Source of the DNA: Deltaproteobacteria bacterium
Lineage (GTDB): Bacteria > Desulfobacterota > Desulfarculia > Adiutricales > Adiutricaceae
NCBI GenBank assembly: GCA_031278635.1
Contig: JAITKA010000064.1
Location: 1 to 64,000, forward strand
Length of the DNA: 64,000 nt
Direction of reading: 5' to 3'
Part shown: positions 1 to 10,929 of the stretch, piece by piece
Position numbering within the stretch: position 1 is the first letter of the stretch
Layout: every line of letters starts with the position of its first letter
Made by a program: the position numbers and the translations under genes
Notes under the pieces: generated by a model
Database searches by the model: none
What the model was told of the DNA's origin: nothing
Seen by the model: the letters and a program-made list of their open reading frames with translations, nothing else

Positions 1-66
1 GTATAATCTAAGTTGGCGTCTTCGTTAGCCTATCGGAAAAAAATATGGCTTAAAATGGCTCGGCGT

Positions 67-520
67 GAGGGCAAGGTTTTTGGCAAAATCGCGACAAACC
101 AGGCCGTCCATTTTTTGGCAAAATGAGCCAAACCAGGCCGTCCAATTTTGGTCAAAACGACCCGTCATTGTCCCGCCTTACCATGGGGCTAGCCCAAGCC
201 TCGCCCGGGCCATGGCCCGGCCAAAGGCGAATGGTTATTTTTGCCGGTACTGGTTGTCTCAAAATCGCCGGCAAATTTTGTTAAAAAATAGCCGTAAACC
301 AAGCCGGCCAATCCTTGGCGCTATATAGTCTAAATTAACGGATTCATTGGTTTATCTGTGAAATAGTATGTATTAAAATACACACCGGGAGGGCAAGCTT
401 TTCGGCAAAATCGCGACAAGCCAGGTTGGCCAATTTTGGTCAAAACGACCCGTCATTGCCAGCCTTAGCATGGGGCGAGCCAAGGCCTCGCCCTGGGCCA
501 GGGCCCGGTCAAAGGCGAAG
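67..520 (+). repeat. imperfect direct repeat (two copies, ~67-235 and ~389-520)
   Basis: Shared gagggcaag...ttggcaaaatcgcgacaa...ccaattttggtcaaaacgacccgtcattg...catggggc...; copy 1 has an extra ~35 bp internal duplication. Confidence 0.8.
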
Positions 521-660
521 GGAATCCCCGGGGGTTTGGAAAATTACCGGAGAAACATAAAGTTACCCTTATGCCGGGGAGCGTGGTTCCGGTTTTGGGA
601 ACGATTGCGTTAGCGTTGGGCCAATAAAGCCTTAGGGGCCGAATGTACCGGGTGCGGGGA

Positions 661-1680
661 TTACGCGTTACGCCATTTGGGGGCGTAGGGGTCGGCCGGG
701 AAGCCGCTTTCGAGGGCGTCCCGGATGCCGGCCATGCCCTCAAGGATGGTAAGGGAGGGCTCGAAATTCAGGACCTGTTTTATTTTGGAGAACTTCACGA
801 AGTAGTCCCGTAAATCGGGGACTGCGGGCTCGTAGGTCACGTGGGCGTCCGGCCTAAGTTTGAGGAGAAGGTCGCCCAAATCTTTGAACTGGATATTTTG
901 CTCGTCCGAGCCGACGTTGAAAATTTGGCGATCCACCAGGTCGGCCGGGGCCTCCAGGGTCAGCCTAAAGGCTTTGGCCACGTCGGATACGTGGACGAGG
1001 GGCCGCCACTGCTCGCCGGAAAAGATCTTGGCCTGACCCCTTAGGGTAATGTCCCTCACGAGGAGGTTCACGGCCAGATCGAAGCGGGGCCTGGGGGAGA
1101 TGCCGTAGACGGTGGCCAGCCTTAAGACGGTGGGGGAAAAGGAGGGATTTTTGGAAACGGAAAGGATCCTTTCCTCGGCCCTGGCCTTAAGTTCGGCGTA
1201 AAGGGATATGGGGGCCAAGGGGGACTGCTCGTCCAGCTTTTCACCTTCCCTTGTGCCGTAACAGGAGTCGGTGGAGGTGAATATGAACCGGCTGACGCCC
1301 TGCCGGGAGGCGGTCTCCAAGAGGTTTAGGGCGGCCAGATAGTTGACCTCAAGGGCTGCGTCGGGGTTACGGTCGCAGGCGGGCTCGCCCACCAGGGCGG
1401 CCAGGAGGATCACGGCCGAGTGGCCCTTCACGGTGGCGTTAACCAGGGAGATGTCCCTTACGTCGCCGTGGACGATAGTAAGGCCCGGCTTGTTGGCTAT
1501 GAAATCGAGGGGCTCGGGCCCGTGAAGGAGCGAGTCCAGGACGGTCAGCCCATAGCCCGCCGAAAGGAGTTCCGAGACTATGGGGAGACCCACGTAACCG
1601 GCACCGCCGACGATTAAGACTTTGCCGGGGGGTGCGGGTATGGGCGAGGGGTCCGGTAAGGCGTTTTGATTTTCGTTCAT
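661..1680 (-). CDS. NAD-dependent epimerase/dehydratase (extended SDR)
   Basis: GGAGYVG nucleotide-binding motif near the N-terminus, SLYAELKARAE (YxxxK-type) motif, 339 aa ORF. Confidence 0.85.
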   Translation of the reverse strand: MNENQNALPDPSPIPAPPGKVLIVGGAGYVGLPIVSELLSAGYGLTVLDSLLHGPEPLDFIANKPGLTIVHGDVRDISLVNATVKGHSAVILLAALVGEPACDRNPDAALEVNYLAALNLLETASRQGVSRFIFTSTDSCYGTREGEKLDEQSPLAPISLYAELKARAEERILSVSKNPSFSPTVLRLATVYGISPRPRFDLAVNLLVRDITLRGQAKIFSGEQWRPLVHVSDVAKAFRLTLEAPADLVDRQIFNVGSDEQNIQFKDLGDLLLKLRPDAHVTYEPAVPDLRDYFVKFSKIKQVLNFEPSLTILEGMAGIRDALESGFPADPYAPKWRNA

Positions 1681-2871
1681 GGTGAGATGACCAGCCGGGA
1701 ATATTTAATGGTTGGGGAAAACTATGCAAAAAAAACCGAACGTCCGTATGGCCACGGCCTAAAAAAACGTCCGAATAAACTACATTATATATGGGCGCTT
1801 AGCCAGGATCGGTGAAAAAAGCCCCTTCGGTGGGGCGAATAAAACCTTAGGCCAGAGGCGAAAAAGCGAGGTCCGATCCCGGTAGGCTGTGTCAGGGAGA
1901 GGTTAAACCGCTCCGCTGGGTGGCCATGATTTAGTCGCGGCCTACGATAAACCGGGCGAAAGGCGGCCGGCCGCTTAACCCCAACAGGGCGTAAAACTTA
2001 ACGTTTCCGTGCCCGGATGGGGATTCCGCCGGGTTAGGGAGGCGACGCGGCGGTGCCTGGCTTTCGAGCCCTCGCTGCGTGGGGTAGCCATGGCCTAGCC
2101 GTTATGGGAACCATGGATCTAAGCCAGCGGTTTTTTTGGAGAAAAAAAACAAGCTTGGACCAAAGCCTTTAGCCGTGTGAATTTTAACACAAAGCTGGGT
2201 TAATGGTAAGTGGCCGGATTGTTGGGGAAGCGAAGGTTTGGCACGTTTCAGGTAGGCGGTGGTAAGGAGGTATTGTCGATACGACCTAATTTTTTATTTG
2301 GTGAAAAGTTGTATGTGGTTAAGTTGTTTGACTAAAAAAATGCTGGGGGTATTGCCGTTTGACAGGATAAAAGTGTATATTGACATGTCAAAAGAAAATC
2401 TAAATCTTGCAGCGAACGTTCGTTAGCTCAAAAAGCCTCGAAAAATCAGCGATTTGATATTTTACTGCGTGGATTTGTGGATCAGGTGATTAAAAAAAAC
2501 ATTTAAATTTAAAGTAAAAAAATGTTATGATATTTCCTACTTAAAACGACCGATATCGACTCGAAATTTCGAGACGTTCCGGTTCCGGACTGAACTTTGA
2601 TTGAAAACCTTAAAGCCGCGCCGCAAACGTTGTCAAAATAAAAGGTTCGGTTCCCGGAAAATCCTAGAATAACAGAATGAAGGCGAAATTACCCGTCCGG
2701 CGTATCGCGGCGAGTATAAGGCGAAAACGAAGGGCGATTAAGCCGCCGATTTCTGGATCAATCAATACCGGCCCGTTTGGGCCAAGTCGCAAAGTGGGTT
2801 TTGGCGCATTGAAACAGGTGCCCCAGACCGTATTTTCGCATTCATTACTCCAAAGGAGAAGGGGAAGAATC

Positions 2872-3084
2872 ATGAAAGTTAACGGCGAAGCGTTCAAAGA
2901 GGCCAGGCTAAATAAGCTGATGAGCAAGTTACATCTAGCCAGCAGTTCCGGCGTGTCTCCCAACATTATTAAAAACATAGAACTCGGCAAGACCGCCAGA
3001 CCGGATCTAATCCGCAAGGTCGTTCTCGCCCTGGGCTTAACCGTCGAGGAGGCCTTCGAGAAAAAGATGGTAAAACACAATTGA
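2872..3084 (+). CDS. small XRE/Cro-like HTH protein (copy A)
   Basis: ~70 aa MKVNGEAFKEARLNKLMSKLHLASSSGVSPNIIKNIELGK...; HTH pattern; purine-rich RBS (aggagaagggg) upstream of ATG; ORF track start at 2677 is probably too long. Confidence 0.7.
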   Translation: MKVNGEAFKEARLNKLMSKLHLASSSGVSPNIIKNIELGKTARPDLIRKVVLALGLTVEEAFEKKMVKHN

Positions 3085-3201
3085 TAATGCTATAAAAGAC
3101 CCTGATTTAAAATAAAATAACGATTAGACTTGTAATTGCGATATTTAATATGCTATAGGCTAAAATTAGGGGATTTTATACATTCGTCAAGGGTAAACTA
3201 T

Positions 3202-3245
3202 ACAATGACGCGTTCGCCAAAACACCAAGGCGAACGCGTCATTGT
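3202..3245. repeat. perfect 17-bp inverted repeat
   Basis: ACAATGACGCGTTCGCC-aaaacaccaa-GGCGAACGCGTCATTGT. Confidence 0.9.
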
Positions 3246-3894
3246 TTTCCAGGGGTTGGCTAGGCCCAAAAATGCGTCGGGAGTCCTGGGCAAAAGATAC
3301 GGGTGGCCCTCGCTTGGTTGGTTTTAGGGAGGTGAGGATTTTAAATTAATTGTCAAGTAAATAAGGTAACGTATTCGCTGGTGCGAAAAGCCAATGATTC
3401 GTTGGCCCAGGATAATTTTTCATCAATAAATTTAACTGAACAGATTTAGATGATCATAAAAAGGCTCTTGATTTAGGCTGATCGAAATTTCGCTACGATA
3501 AATCGTAGGAATAGATCGGAAAGTATGGAGGGTTAGCTGTAATTTTTGTCATGCGAAATTGATTCAAGCTGGAATTATCTGAAAGTCATGGGGAGCGTTA
3601 AAAATTTTCGCATTTAATTTTAGATATTTAAAAATAATTTCCTGAAAGCTCGGCGCATTTAAATTGTCAATAAAATATGACAAAACGTACCGGTTCCGGC
3701 CCCAATTTTGAGAGATGATTTTAAGGCCACACAGCTTGCGCTAATATTTCCGGAAGGTTTGGTTCGAGAAAACTCCCATTGATTCAAAGAGGCCCAGTTT
3801 GGCCCAAACCGTAAAGCCGGTTTGGGCCTTTTGATACACGCGCACCAGATCGTATTTTCGGGTTCACGGCACCTAAGGGGAAGGATCCTACAGT

Positions 3895-4415
3895 TAACGG
3901 CGAAGCGACTAGGGAAGCTAATACATGGCGCCGTTAACATCTGCCGGAAGAGCATCTGCCGGAAGAATTTTTTGGCCTTAACCCGGGCGCCCTTACCGGA
4001 AAATTGGCCATGATAATGTCCGGCCCCTCACGTATCCCGCGACAATCCACGACTTCTTCTACGTTTTCATCGTTTCAATGGACGCACCTGTCCAGGCACC
4101 AGGAAACGAGACCAACCAACCCTATTTCGGCCATGATAGACCAGTCGTCGAATCGCCCGAATGACGGTATGTCGGTTACGACGGTTGTTTTAGGCATATA
4201 TCCCGGCGGGGATTTTCTGTGGGGGGCGGGGTAGTGGGGAGAATGAATCGTCATGGCCGTCATGGCCGTCATGGCCGGTTAAATCCCTTCGGCCTCGCTA
4301 GCCCCCCCGTCGCAAAAACGTTTCCGCTCCTGGCCGCCCCGGGCTCGTGACGGTGGCTCTGGCCCTGGGCTTGACTGCAAGGGAGGCTTTCGAAAAAAAA
4401 GAGGGTAAACGGAAC
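3895..4415 (+). pseudogene. decayed XRE-like HTH gene (copy B)
   Basis: 'gttaacggcgaagcg' at ~3893-3907 matches the copy A start without its ATG; 'gtggctctggccctgggcttgactgcaagggaggctttcgaaaaaaaa' at ~4352-4400 matches the copy A C-terminus (VALALGLTAREAFEKK); ~400 bp of unrelated sequence lies between. Confidence 0.6.
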
Positions 4416-5237
4416 CTATAATCGTATAAAATAGCACGATAAAAATAAATAGATTTCAATAGTAATATATTATTGTCCTAAAGCCAAATGATTGGCGAAA
4501 ATTATACTTTCGTCAAGGGGAAACCATGGAGCGACACATGCGCCAATGGTTTGTGGCGGAAGCGTCGCTCGCCGGCGGGGCCGGAGGAGGGAAATGCCCA
4601 ATGATTACGTGGTATTGGGCGTGTGTGTTCACCTGGATCGCAGAAGATTCGGCGGGGTTTTTGTTTGGGTCGGTTGGGGAAATGAAATTGATGGCTGGGC
4701 AAAAGGGCAAAGATTTTGCTGGGCGTGACAAAATTATATCAATAATTTAAGGGTGTTATGATAGAGAAATTAAAGTATGTCGGATTATGTTGGCGAAATA
4801 AAAATTTCGCGGCGACAAATTTGGACGTTAGATGGGAAATTTTGAAGGTTTAGGTCGGGTTTTGTCTAGCGCGAAAAAAATATTTTTGGCGGGAAGGGGG
4901 GCAAAAAGGGGCGGGCAGGATGGGGTTTTCGCGTTTAATATTGGGGTGTTAGTGTGAATGGGGTTGCGAATGTGGGGCGTTCGGGAGGGCGAATGATTTG
5001 ATCGGGGCAAAAAAAAGACTTGAAATTTCAAACGATCAATCGTAAGATCTCGCTCCCAAAAACATGGGGGTTCCCTTGGATTGGAACGATCGTTTTGTCG
5101 TCCGTACGAAGATTGCTTAAGGGCGATGGAAACGGTGCAAAGATCGGGGATTAAGCGCGGGCAGGCCGATTGCGGCTTATGGCAATGGACCGGCCCGTAC
5201 CATCAAACCGAGAGCGGTTACCACAAAGGAGAATCCT

Positions 5238-5459
5238 ATGTCGCTTGTTCACGTTAACGGAGAGGCTTTTTTCGAGGCGAGACTCGAGAGGTTTTTAAGC
5301 CAGGAAGCCTTGGCCGGGAAAGCCGGCGTTTCTTCCAATGCCATCAAAAGGATGGAAAGGGGCCAAAAAATCGGTTCCGAGATTACCCGCAAGGTGCTCA
5401 TGGCCTTGGGTATTAGCGTCAAGGAGGCTTTGGAGAAAAAGTTCGTTAGGTTTGGCTGA
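5238..5459 (+). CDS. small XRE/Cro-like HTH protein (copy C)
   Basis: 73 aa MSLVHVNGEAFFEARLERFLSQEALAGKAGVSSNAIKRMERGQK..., paralogous to copy A; RBS 'aaaggag' upstream. Confidence 0.75.
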   Translation: MSLVHVNGEAFFEARLERFLSQEALAGKAGVSSNAIKRMERGQKIGSEITRKVLMALGISVKEALEKKFVRFG

Positions 5460-5762
5460 GCGTTGGTGACCGCGGGAAGGCGGGCGCGGCCGGACGGGGG
5501 CAGGCGATTGCCCTTTCGGATGGTACACCCGCGAGTTGGCTAGGCGCGGTGCCGTTTGGGCCATGACCCGTGAGGGGAAATGGCCTGGCGGGAACGTGGC
5601 CGGCGATTGCATCAACCGAAATGGTCAAGGATTGGCCCCAACGCGTCCCCCATGGCTTGGGCCGGGGGGACGCGCTGGGGATTTTTTTTGTGGGGGGAGG
5701 GAAAGGCTTTTGGTGGGGGCGTTTGGGAGGGAAAGGTATGGGAGGCGCCGGGGCGTGATATA

Positions 5763-8285
5763 ATGTCGGGCGTGAAAAGCGATACTTTGACAAATACCAT
5801 GGCCGAAAACCAGGGGATTTTTTTTGTGGCCGTCGATAGTCCCGCCCCCGATTATTTTAGTTACCTGGCCCCGCCGGACACGGAGATTATGGTCGGCCAG
5901 ATGGTCAGGGTGAATCTGAACGGGCGGGAGCTTTTGGGCTACGTCATGGGGCCGGACAACGGCGGGCCGGCCGAGGGCCGGGGGTACAAGCTTAAGGCGA
6001 TTAGCCAGGTCGTGGTGCCGGAGCCCTTGTTCGGCCAGGATTTGGTCGATCTGGTGGGGTTCGTCTCCAGGTATTACATGTACCCGCCCGGGTTGTGCGT
6101 CAAGGAAATCTTGCCCGGGGGCCTATCGCCCAAGCTCAAGGTGGGTTACAGGATAACCGGGAAGGGGCTGGCCTTGGTCGGGGAGGGCCCGTCGGCCCTG
6201 GGGCTGATGGCCGAGGCTTACCCCGAGGCCGTCCCGGCCGCCAAGGTGGCGGGGCGCGGGGGGCCGGCGAAGCCGGGGGAGCTGCGCAGGCTGCTGAGGA
6301 AAGGCCTGGCCGAGGTCGTCTACGACATGGACGGTCAGTGGGGGGGGTTCACCCACGAGTGGTACGTTTCGCCGGTGGGGGCGGAGGGGCCGCTTCCTAG
6401 GCTGGGGCCCAAGGAGGCGGAGTTTTACGGCTTGGTCAAGGACGCCCCGCCCACGCCCATGAAGCATTACCGCGACGTTTTGGGATTCAACCCGCACGTT
6501 CAGGCCAAGAACCTCTGCCGCAAGGGCCTGGTGGCCATGGAAAGGCGCGAGAGGTTCAGGGACGACCCCAGCCGGGCCCTGTCGGTCGCGCCGACGTCCA
6601 TAGAAAGTCTGACCGGGGATCAGGAAAGGGCCGTGGCGGCCATAAACGGGGCCATCGGGGGGGGCGAGCGGGCCGGCTTTTTGCTCTTCGGGGTCACCGG
6701 GAGCGGCAAGACGGAGGTATATCTAAGGGCGGCCGAGAGGGCCTTGGCCAAGGGCAAGGGCGTCCTGTGGCTGGCCCCGGAGATCGCCCTGACCATGGGC
6801 CTGGAGGGGCGCCTGAAAGAGCGCTTCCCCGGGCAGGATCTGTCCATCCTCCACTCGGGCCTGACCCCGGGCCAGCGCCACGATCACTGGGTGGCCCTGA
6901 GGCGGGGGCGGGCCAAGCTGGCTTTGGGGGCGAGGAGCGCGGTTTTCGCGCCCATAGCCGATCTGGGGCTGATAATCGTGGACGAGGAGCACGACTGGGC
7001 CTACAAGCAGGACGAGGGCCTTAGGTACCACGGGCGGGATTTGGCCGCCTGGCGGGCCCAGGCCTCGGGCGCCGTGCTGGTGCTGGGCTCGGCCACCCCC
7101 TCGCTTGAGAGTTACCACCGGTCCCTGGAAGGGAAGCTCACGTTGCTGCGGCTCCAGAGCCGCCCGGGCTTGGCCGTTTTGCCTGAGGTGAGGATAATCG
7201 ATTTGCGGCTGGAGGGGAAGCGTTACGGGCCCATCGCCCACCAGGTCAAGGCCAACCTGAAAGACACCTTCGAGCGGGGCGAGCAGGCCCTGATGTTCAT
7301 AAACAGGAGGGGTTTGGCCAACCTGCCGCTGTGCCTCTCCTGCGGGGAGGTCATAAAGTGCCCCCATTGCAGCCTTTCGTTGACCCTGCACTCGAATTTC
7401 GACAGGGTTTGCGAGGCGGGGGAGGGCGATGACGGGCTGGCCGAGCTGAGGGCCGACAACCTGTTGGTCTGCCACGGTTGCGGCTACAGGGCCAGGCCGC
7501 CCTCGGTTTGCCCCAAGTGCAAGTCCAAGCTGTTCCGTTACCTGGGGGTGGGCACGGAGAGCCTGATCCGGGAGATGGAAAAAAGTTTCGGCAAAAGGGG
7601 CCTGCGGCTCGACACCGACAGCACGAGGCTCAAAGGGGGCCTCAAGGACATTTTGGAGAGCTTCTCCGCCGGGGAGGCCGATTTTTTGGTCGGGACCCAG
7701 ATGGCCGCCAAGGGGCACGATTTCCCGAACCTGACCATGGTCGGGGTGGTCGAGGCCGACATAGGGCTGAACGTGGCCGATTTCAGGGCCGCCGAGAGGA
7801 CCTTCCAGCTCCTGAGCCAGGTCGCGGGCAGGGCCGGCCGGCGGGAGAGGCCGGGGGCCGTGTTCATCCAGACCCGCAACCCGGATCATTACTCCATGAC
7901 CTCGGCCAGGGACCATGATTACGAGACCTTTTTCGCCAACGAGATAGCCATCAGGCGGGAACTGGGTTACCCGCCCTTCTCGAGGATGGCCCTTATTCGT
8001 TTCAGCGGCCCGGAAAGCGGGAAGGTCGAGGAGGAGGCCCAGTGGGCCGCCGACAGGGCCAGGGCCCTCTCGGCCGCCAAGGCGCCGGGCGAGATCGAGA
8101 TATTCGGGCCGGCGCCCTGCCCCATGACCAAGCTCAAGGAAAAGTATCGCCACCAGATCATGGTCAGGGCCGACAGGGCCGAGGATCGCCACCGCCTCCT
8201 CAGGAGGCTCTTGCCGGAGGTCAGGAAAAGGAAGCCCGTCGACATCGGCCTGACGGTGGACGTGGACCCCTATAACCTGATGTGA
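5763..8285 (+). CDS. priA: primosomal protein N' (replication restart helicase PriA)
   Basis: Walker A GVTGSGKTEVYLR, DEEHD box, zinc-binding CLSCGEVIKCPHC / CHGCG / CPKC motifs, QVAGRAGRRERPG; ORF extends upstream to 5580 but conserved sequence starts at ~5763-5799. Confidence 0.93.
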   Translation: MSGVKSDTLTNTMAENQGIFFVAVDSPAPDYFSYLAPPDTEIMVGQMVRVNLNGRELLGYVMGPDNGGPAEGRGYKLKAISQVVVPEPLFGQDLVDLVGFVSRYYMYPPGLCVKEILPGGLSPKLKVGYRITGKGLALVGEGPSALGLMAEAYPEAVPAAKVAGRGGPAKPGELRRLLRKGLAEVVYDMDGQWGGFTHEWYVSPVGAEGPLPRLGPKEAEFYGLVKDAPPTPMKHYRDVLGFNPHVQAKNLCRKGLVAMERRERFRDDPSRALSVAPTSIESLTGDQERAVAAINGAIGGGERAGFLLFGVTGSGKTEVYLRAAERALAKGKGVLWLAPEIALTMGLEGRLKERFPGQDLSILHSGLTPGQRHDHWVALRRGRAKLALGARSAVFAPIADLGLIIVDEEHDWAYKQDEGLRYHGRDLAAWRAQASGAVLVLGSATPSLESYHRSLEGKLTLLRLQSRPGLAVLPEVRIIDLRLEGKRYGPIAHQVKANLKDTFERGEQALMFINRRGLANLPLCLSCGEVIKCPHCSLSLTLHSNFDRVCEAGEGDDGLAELRADNLLVCHGCGYRARPPSVCPKCKSKLFRYLGVGTESLIREMEKSFGKRGLRLDTDSTRLKGGLKDILESFSAGEADFLVGTQMAAKGHDFPNLTMVGVVEADIGLNVADFRAAERTFQLLSQVAGRAGRRERPGAVFIQTRNPDHYSMTSARDHDYETFFANEIAIRRELGYPPFSRMALIRFSGPESGKVEEEAQWAADRARALSAAKAPGEIEIFGPAPCPMTKLKEKYRHQIMVRADRAEDRHRLLRRLLPEVRKRKPVDIGLTVDVDPYNLM

Positions 8286-8460
8286 GGGGCCCGGGCATTA
8301 CCGCCCCCCCGCCCCGCGCGGGGCGGGAGGGACTAATATATCGTTAGGCGCTCAATTAAGCCTATGTGATGATTTATTTCGCTTTTGTTTTTTCTAAGCT
8401 TGACGGAGGCCGGTAAAGGGCCTATGCTAGCAAAGTCAATTTTCTCTGGAGGCCATTTCC

Positions 8461-9885
8461 ATGGTTACGATAGCCCCGTTCAAGGGGGTGGTTTACGGTG
8501 ACTCTGAGCTTCAAGCCAACGGCCAGGATCTGTTCGCGCCACCTTATGACGTTTTGACCAAAGCCCAGAGGGCCGAGTACCTTAACAGCCATGCGCATAA
8601 CTTTCTCCACATCGACCTGGGGGAGGTTTTGGAAGACGATCCCGATCCCATGAGCTGGCACGCCAGGGCGGCCACGACTCTGACCTCGTGGCTCACGGGC
8701 GGCGTCCTGAGCAGGAGGGACACGCCGTCGATGGTTCTCGTGGATACCGAGTGGAAGCACCCGTTGACCGGGAGGCGCCTGACCCGGCTGGGGTTGATCT
8801 GTCTGATGCGCCTGGAGCCCCTGGACGGGGGCGGGAAGGTCAGGCCCCACGAGAAGACCTTCAGTTACCATAAGATGGAACGCCTGGATCTGATGGAAAA
8901 GACGGGGGCCCAGCTTAGCCCGGTCTTTGGCTTCTTTCCCGACCCGGAGGGCAAGATCCTCCAATCGATGTACGGCATGATGGGCGACTCGGCGGACCTG
9001 AACGTGACCGAGCGCGCCGGCATGACCCATCACGTGACCTTCGTCCAGAGTAACGACAGCCTGTCCGGGCTCGTGGCCGGGTTCGCCGACACCACCGTGT
9101 ACATAGCCGACGGGCACCACCGCTACGAGACGGCCATCAAGTACCGGGAGAACGTTTTGGCCGAGCTGGCCAAAAACGGGCAGGAGCCGCCCCCCAACTC
9201 GGCCATCGACTACGTCATGATCTATCTGTCCTCCATGGCCGATCCCGGCCTGTGCGTCCTCCCGACCCACAGGGTATTGTCGTGCTGCGATCTCTCCAAC
9301 GACGAGATTTTGAAGGCCCTGGAGCCCTACGCCGAGGTCAAGGCCTTCCCCAAGCCCAAGGACGGGTCCAGCGAGTCCCCCCTGCACGAGCTGCTGAAAA
9401 AAATGGGCCGGGACGACGCCAAGGGCCTGACCGTCTTCGGGCTCTGCCTGCGGGACACCGACACCTATTATTTCGTCAAGGTCCGGGAAAGGGTCAAGCA
9501 CAAGCTGATCAAGGCCAAGCCCGAGGACAAGAACCTGCTCGGCCTGGACGTCTCGATTTTGACCAACGTCATACTCAAGGAGGCCCTGGGCTACACCGAG
9601 GGCGACCTGGACGACCCCAAATGCATCTCCTATTTCTCCTCCGTCAAGGAGGCGGTCGACGCGGTCAACGAAAACGGCAACCGGGCGGCCTTCATCCTGA
9701 ACGCCACCAGCCTGGGGGAGATCATCAAGGTGGCCGAGGACGGCATGACCATGCCCAGGAAGGCTACCTATTTTTACCCCAAGGTTTCCAACGGCATAGT
9801 CCTTAACCTCATAAACCCCATGGACACCTTGCCGGATCCGCTAAAGTCCCAGAGCCCCGGGATGGGCCCGGTCAGCGATTTTTAG
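8461..9885 (+). CDS. DUF1015 family protein
   Basis: PFKGVVYGD...LFAPPYDVLT start, VYIADGHHRYETA motif, RBS ctggaggcc. Confidence 0.85.
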   Translation: MVTIAPFKGVVYGDSELQANGQDLFAPPYDVLTKAQRAEYLNSHAHNFLHIDLGEVLEDDPDPMSWHARAATTLTSWLTGGVLSRRDTPSMVLVDTEWKHPLTGRRLTRLGLICLMRLEPLDGGGKVRPHEKTFSYHKMERLDLMEKTGAQLSPVFGFFPDPEGKILQSMYGMMGDSADLNVTERAGMTHHVTFVQSNDSLSGLVAGFADTTVYIADGHHRYETAIKYRENVLAELAKNGQEPPPNSAIDYVMIYLSSMADPGLCVLPTHRVLSCCDLSNDEILKALEPYAEVKAFPKPKDGSSESPLHELLKKMGRDDAKGLTVFGLCLRDTDTYYFVKVRERVKHKLIKAKPEDKNLLGLDVSILTNVILKEALGYTEGDLDDPKCISYFSSVKEAVDAVNENGNRAAFILNATSLGEIIKVAEDGMTMPRKATYFYPKVSNGIVLNLINPMDTLPDPLKSQSPGMGPVSDF

Positions 9886-9888
9886 GGG

Positions 9889-10818
9889 GTGGCCACGGAA
9901 AGCCAACCGGCCGGGGTGGCCGGGGACCCTTTGGGCGAGGAGAGGGCCCAGGCCAAGATAAACCTTTCGCTTAGGGTTTTGGGCAAAAGGCCGGACGGGT
10001 ACCATGAGCTCATGGGCCTGATGGCGAGGGTCGGGCTCCACGATGAGGTGAGCCTGTCGCTCGCGGGGCCCGGCGGCGAAGACGTTTTGGCCTTCGAGGA
10101 CCGGATAGGGGAGCCTTTCGGGGGGACCCTGGCCGGGGACGGGGAATTCGCGGGGCCGCGGAACCTGGCCCTGAGGGCCGTGCGGGCCTTCAGGGAGGAG
10201 ACGGGCCGGCCGGGGGGCCCGGTCAGGGTCAGCCTGGTCAAGGGCATTCCGTTGGGCTCGGGGCTGGGCGGGAGCTCCTCGGACGCCGCGGCCGTTTTGA
10301 GGATTTTGGGCCGGAAATGGCCCGTGGGCGGGGAGAGGCTAGGGCGTTTGGCCCTGGGCCTGGGGGCCGACGTGCCGTTTTTCCTCGGGGCCGGGCCGTT
10401 TTGCTGGGCCGGCGGGGTGGGGGAGCGCCTCAGGCCTTACCACGGGCCCATGCCAGGGGGCTACGCGGCGCTGGTCAACCCGGGGATTAAATTGTCCACG
10501 GCCAAGGTATTCGCTCAATTGGGGTTGACATCCGGGCTAAAGGGTAGTATTAGTCTTATCGCGGAGTCGGTTCAAGGCGACGGGCAACCTTTCTGGGGGG
10601 TCAATGACCTCGAGGGGGCGGCCGTCAGCCTTTGCCCCGCGTTAAGCATGGTCCGCGAGGCGATCGCCAAGGCCGACCCGGCGCCCGTTCGCATGGGCTT
10701 GTCGGGCAGCGGGGCGACCTATTGGGCCGTGTACGGCCGGTTGGGCGAGGCCCGGGCGGCGGCGGGCTCATTGGCCGGCCAGGGCTTTTGGGTCAGGGTC
10801 GTTACCCTCGGCCCGTAG
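9889..10818 (+). CDS. ispE: 4-diphosphocytidyl-2-C-methyl-D-erythritol kinase
   Basis: AQAKINLSLRVLGKRPDGYHEL and PLGSGLGGSSSDAAAVL GHMP-kinase motifs. Confidence 0.92.
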   Translation: MATESQPAGVAGDPLGEERAQAKINLSLRVLGKRPDGYHELMGLMARVGLHDEVSLSLAGPGGEDVLAFEDRIGEPFGGTLAGDGEFAGPRNLALRAVRAFREETGRPGGPVRVSLVKGIPLGSGLGGSSSDAAAVLRILGRKWPVGGERLGRLALGLGADVPFFLGAGPFCWAGGVGERLRPYHGPMPGGYAALVNPGIKLSTAKVFAQLGLTSGLKGSISLIAESVQGDGQPFWGVNDLEGAAVSLCPALSMVREAIAKADPAPVRMGLSGSGATYWAVYGRLGEARAAAGSLAGQGFWVRVVTLGP

Positions 10819-10929
10819 CGGGGACGGTAGGCGCAAAATTATCGAGAAAATTTTCGCGAAAATGGATCGTTAGGGCCCCGAAGAGAAAGGGGTTTGTTGG
10901 CCGATATTTAGTTTTTCGGCGGTTAACGT

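Noticed and set aside
4251-4277. tcatggccg x3 tandem repeat
   Set aside because: Only three 9-bp units in noncoding sequence where GGCC-rich words are common; likely slippage.
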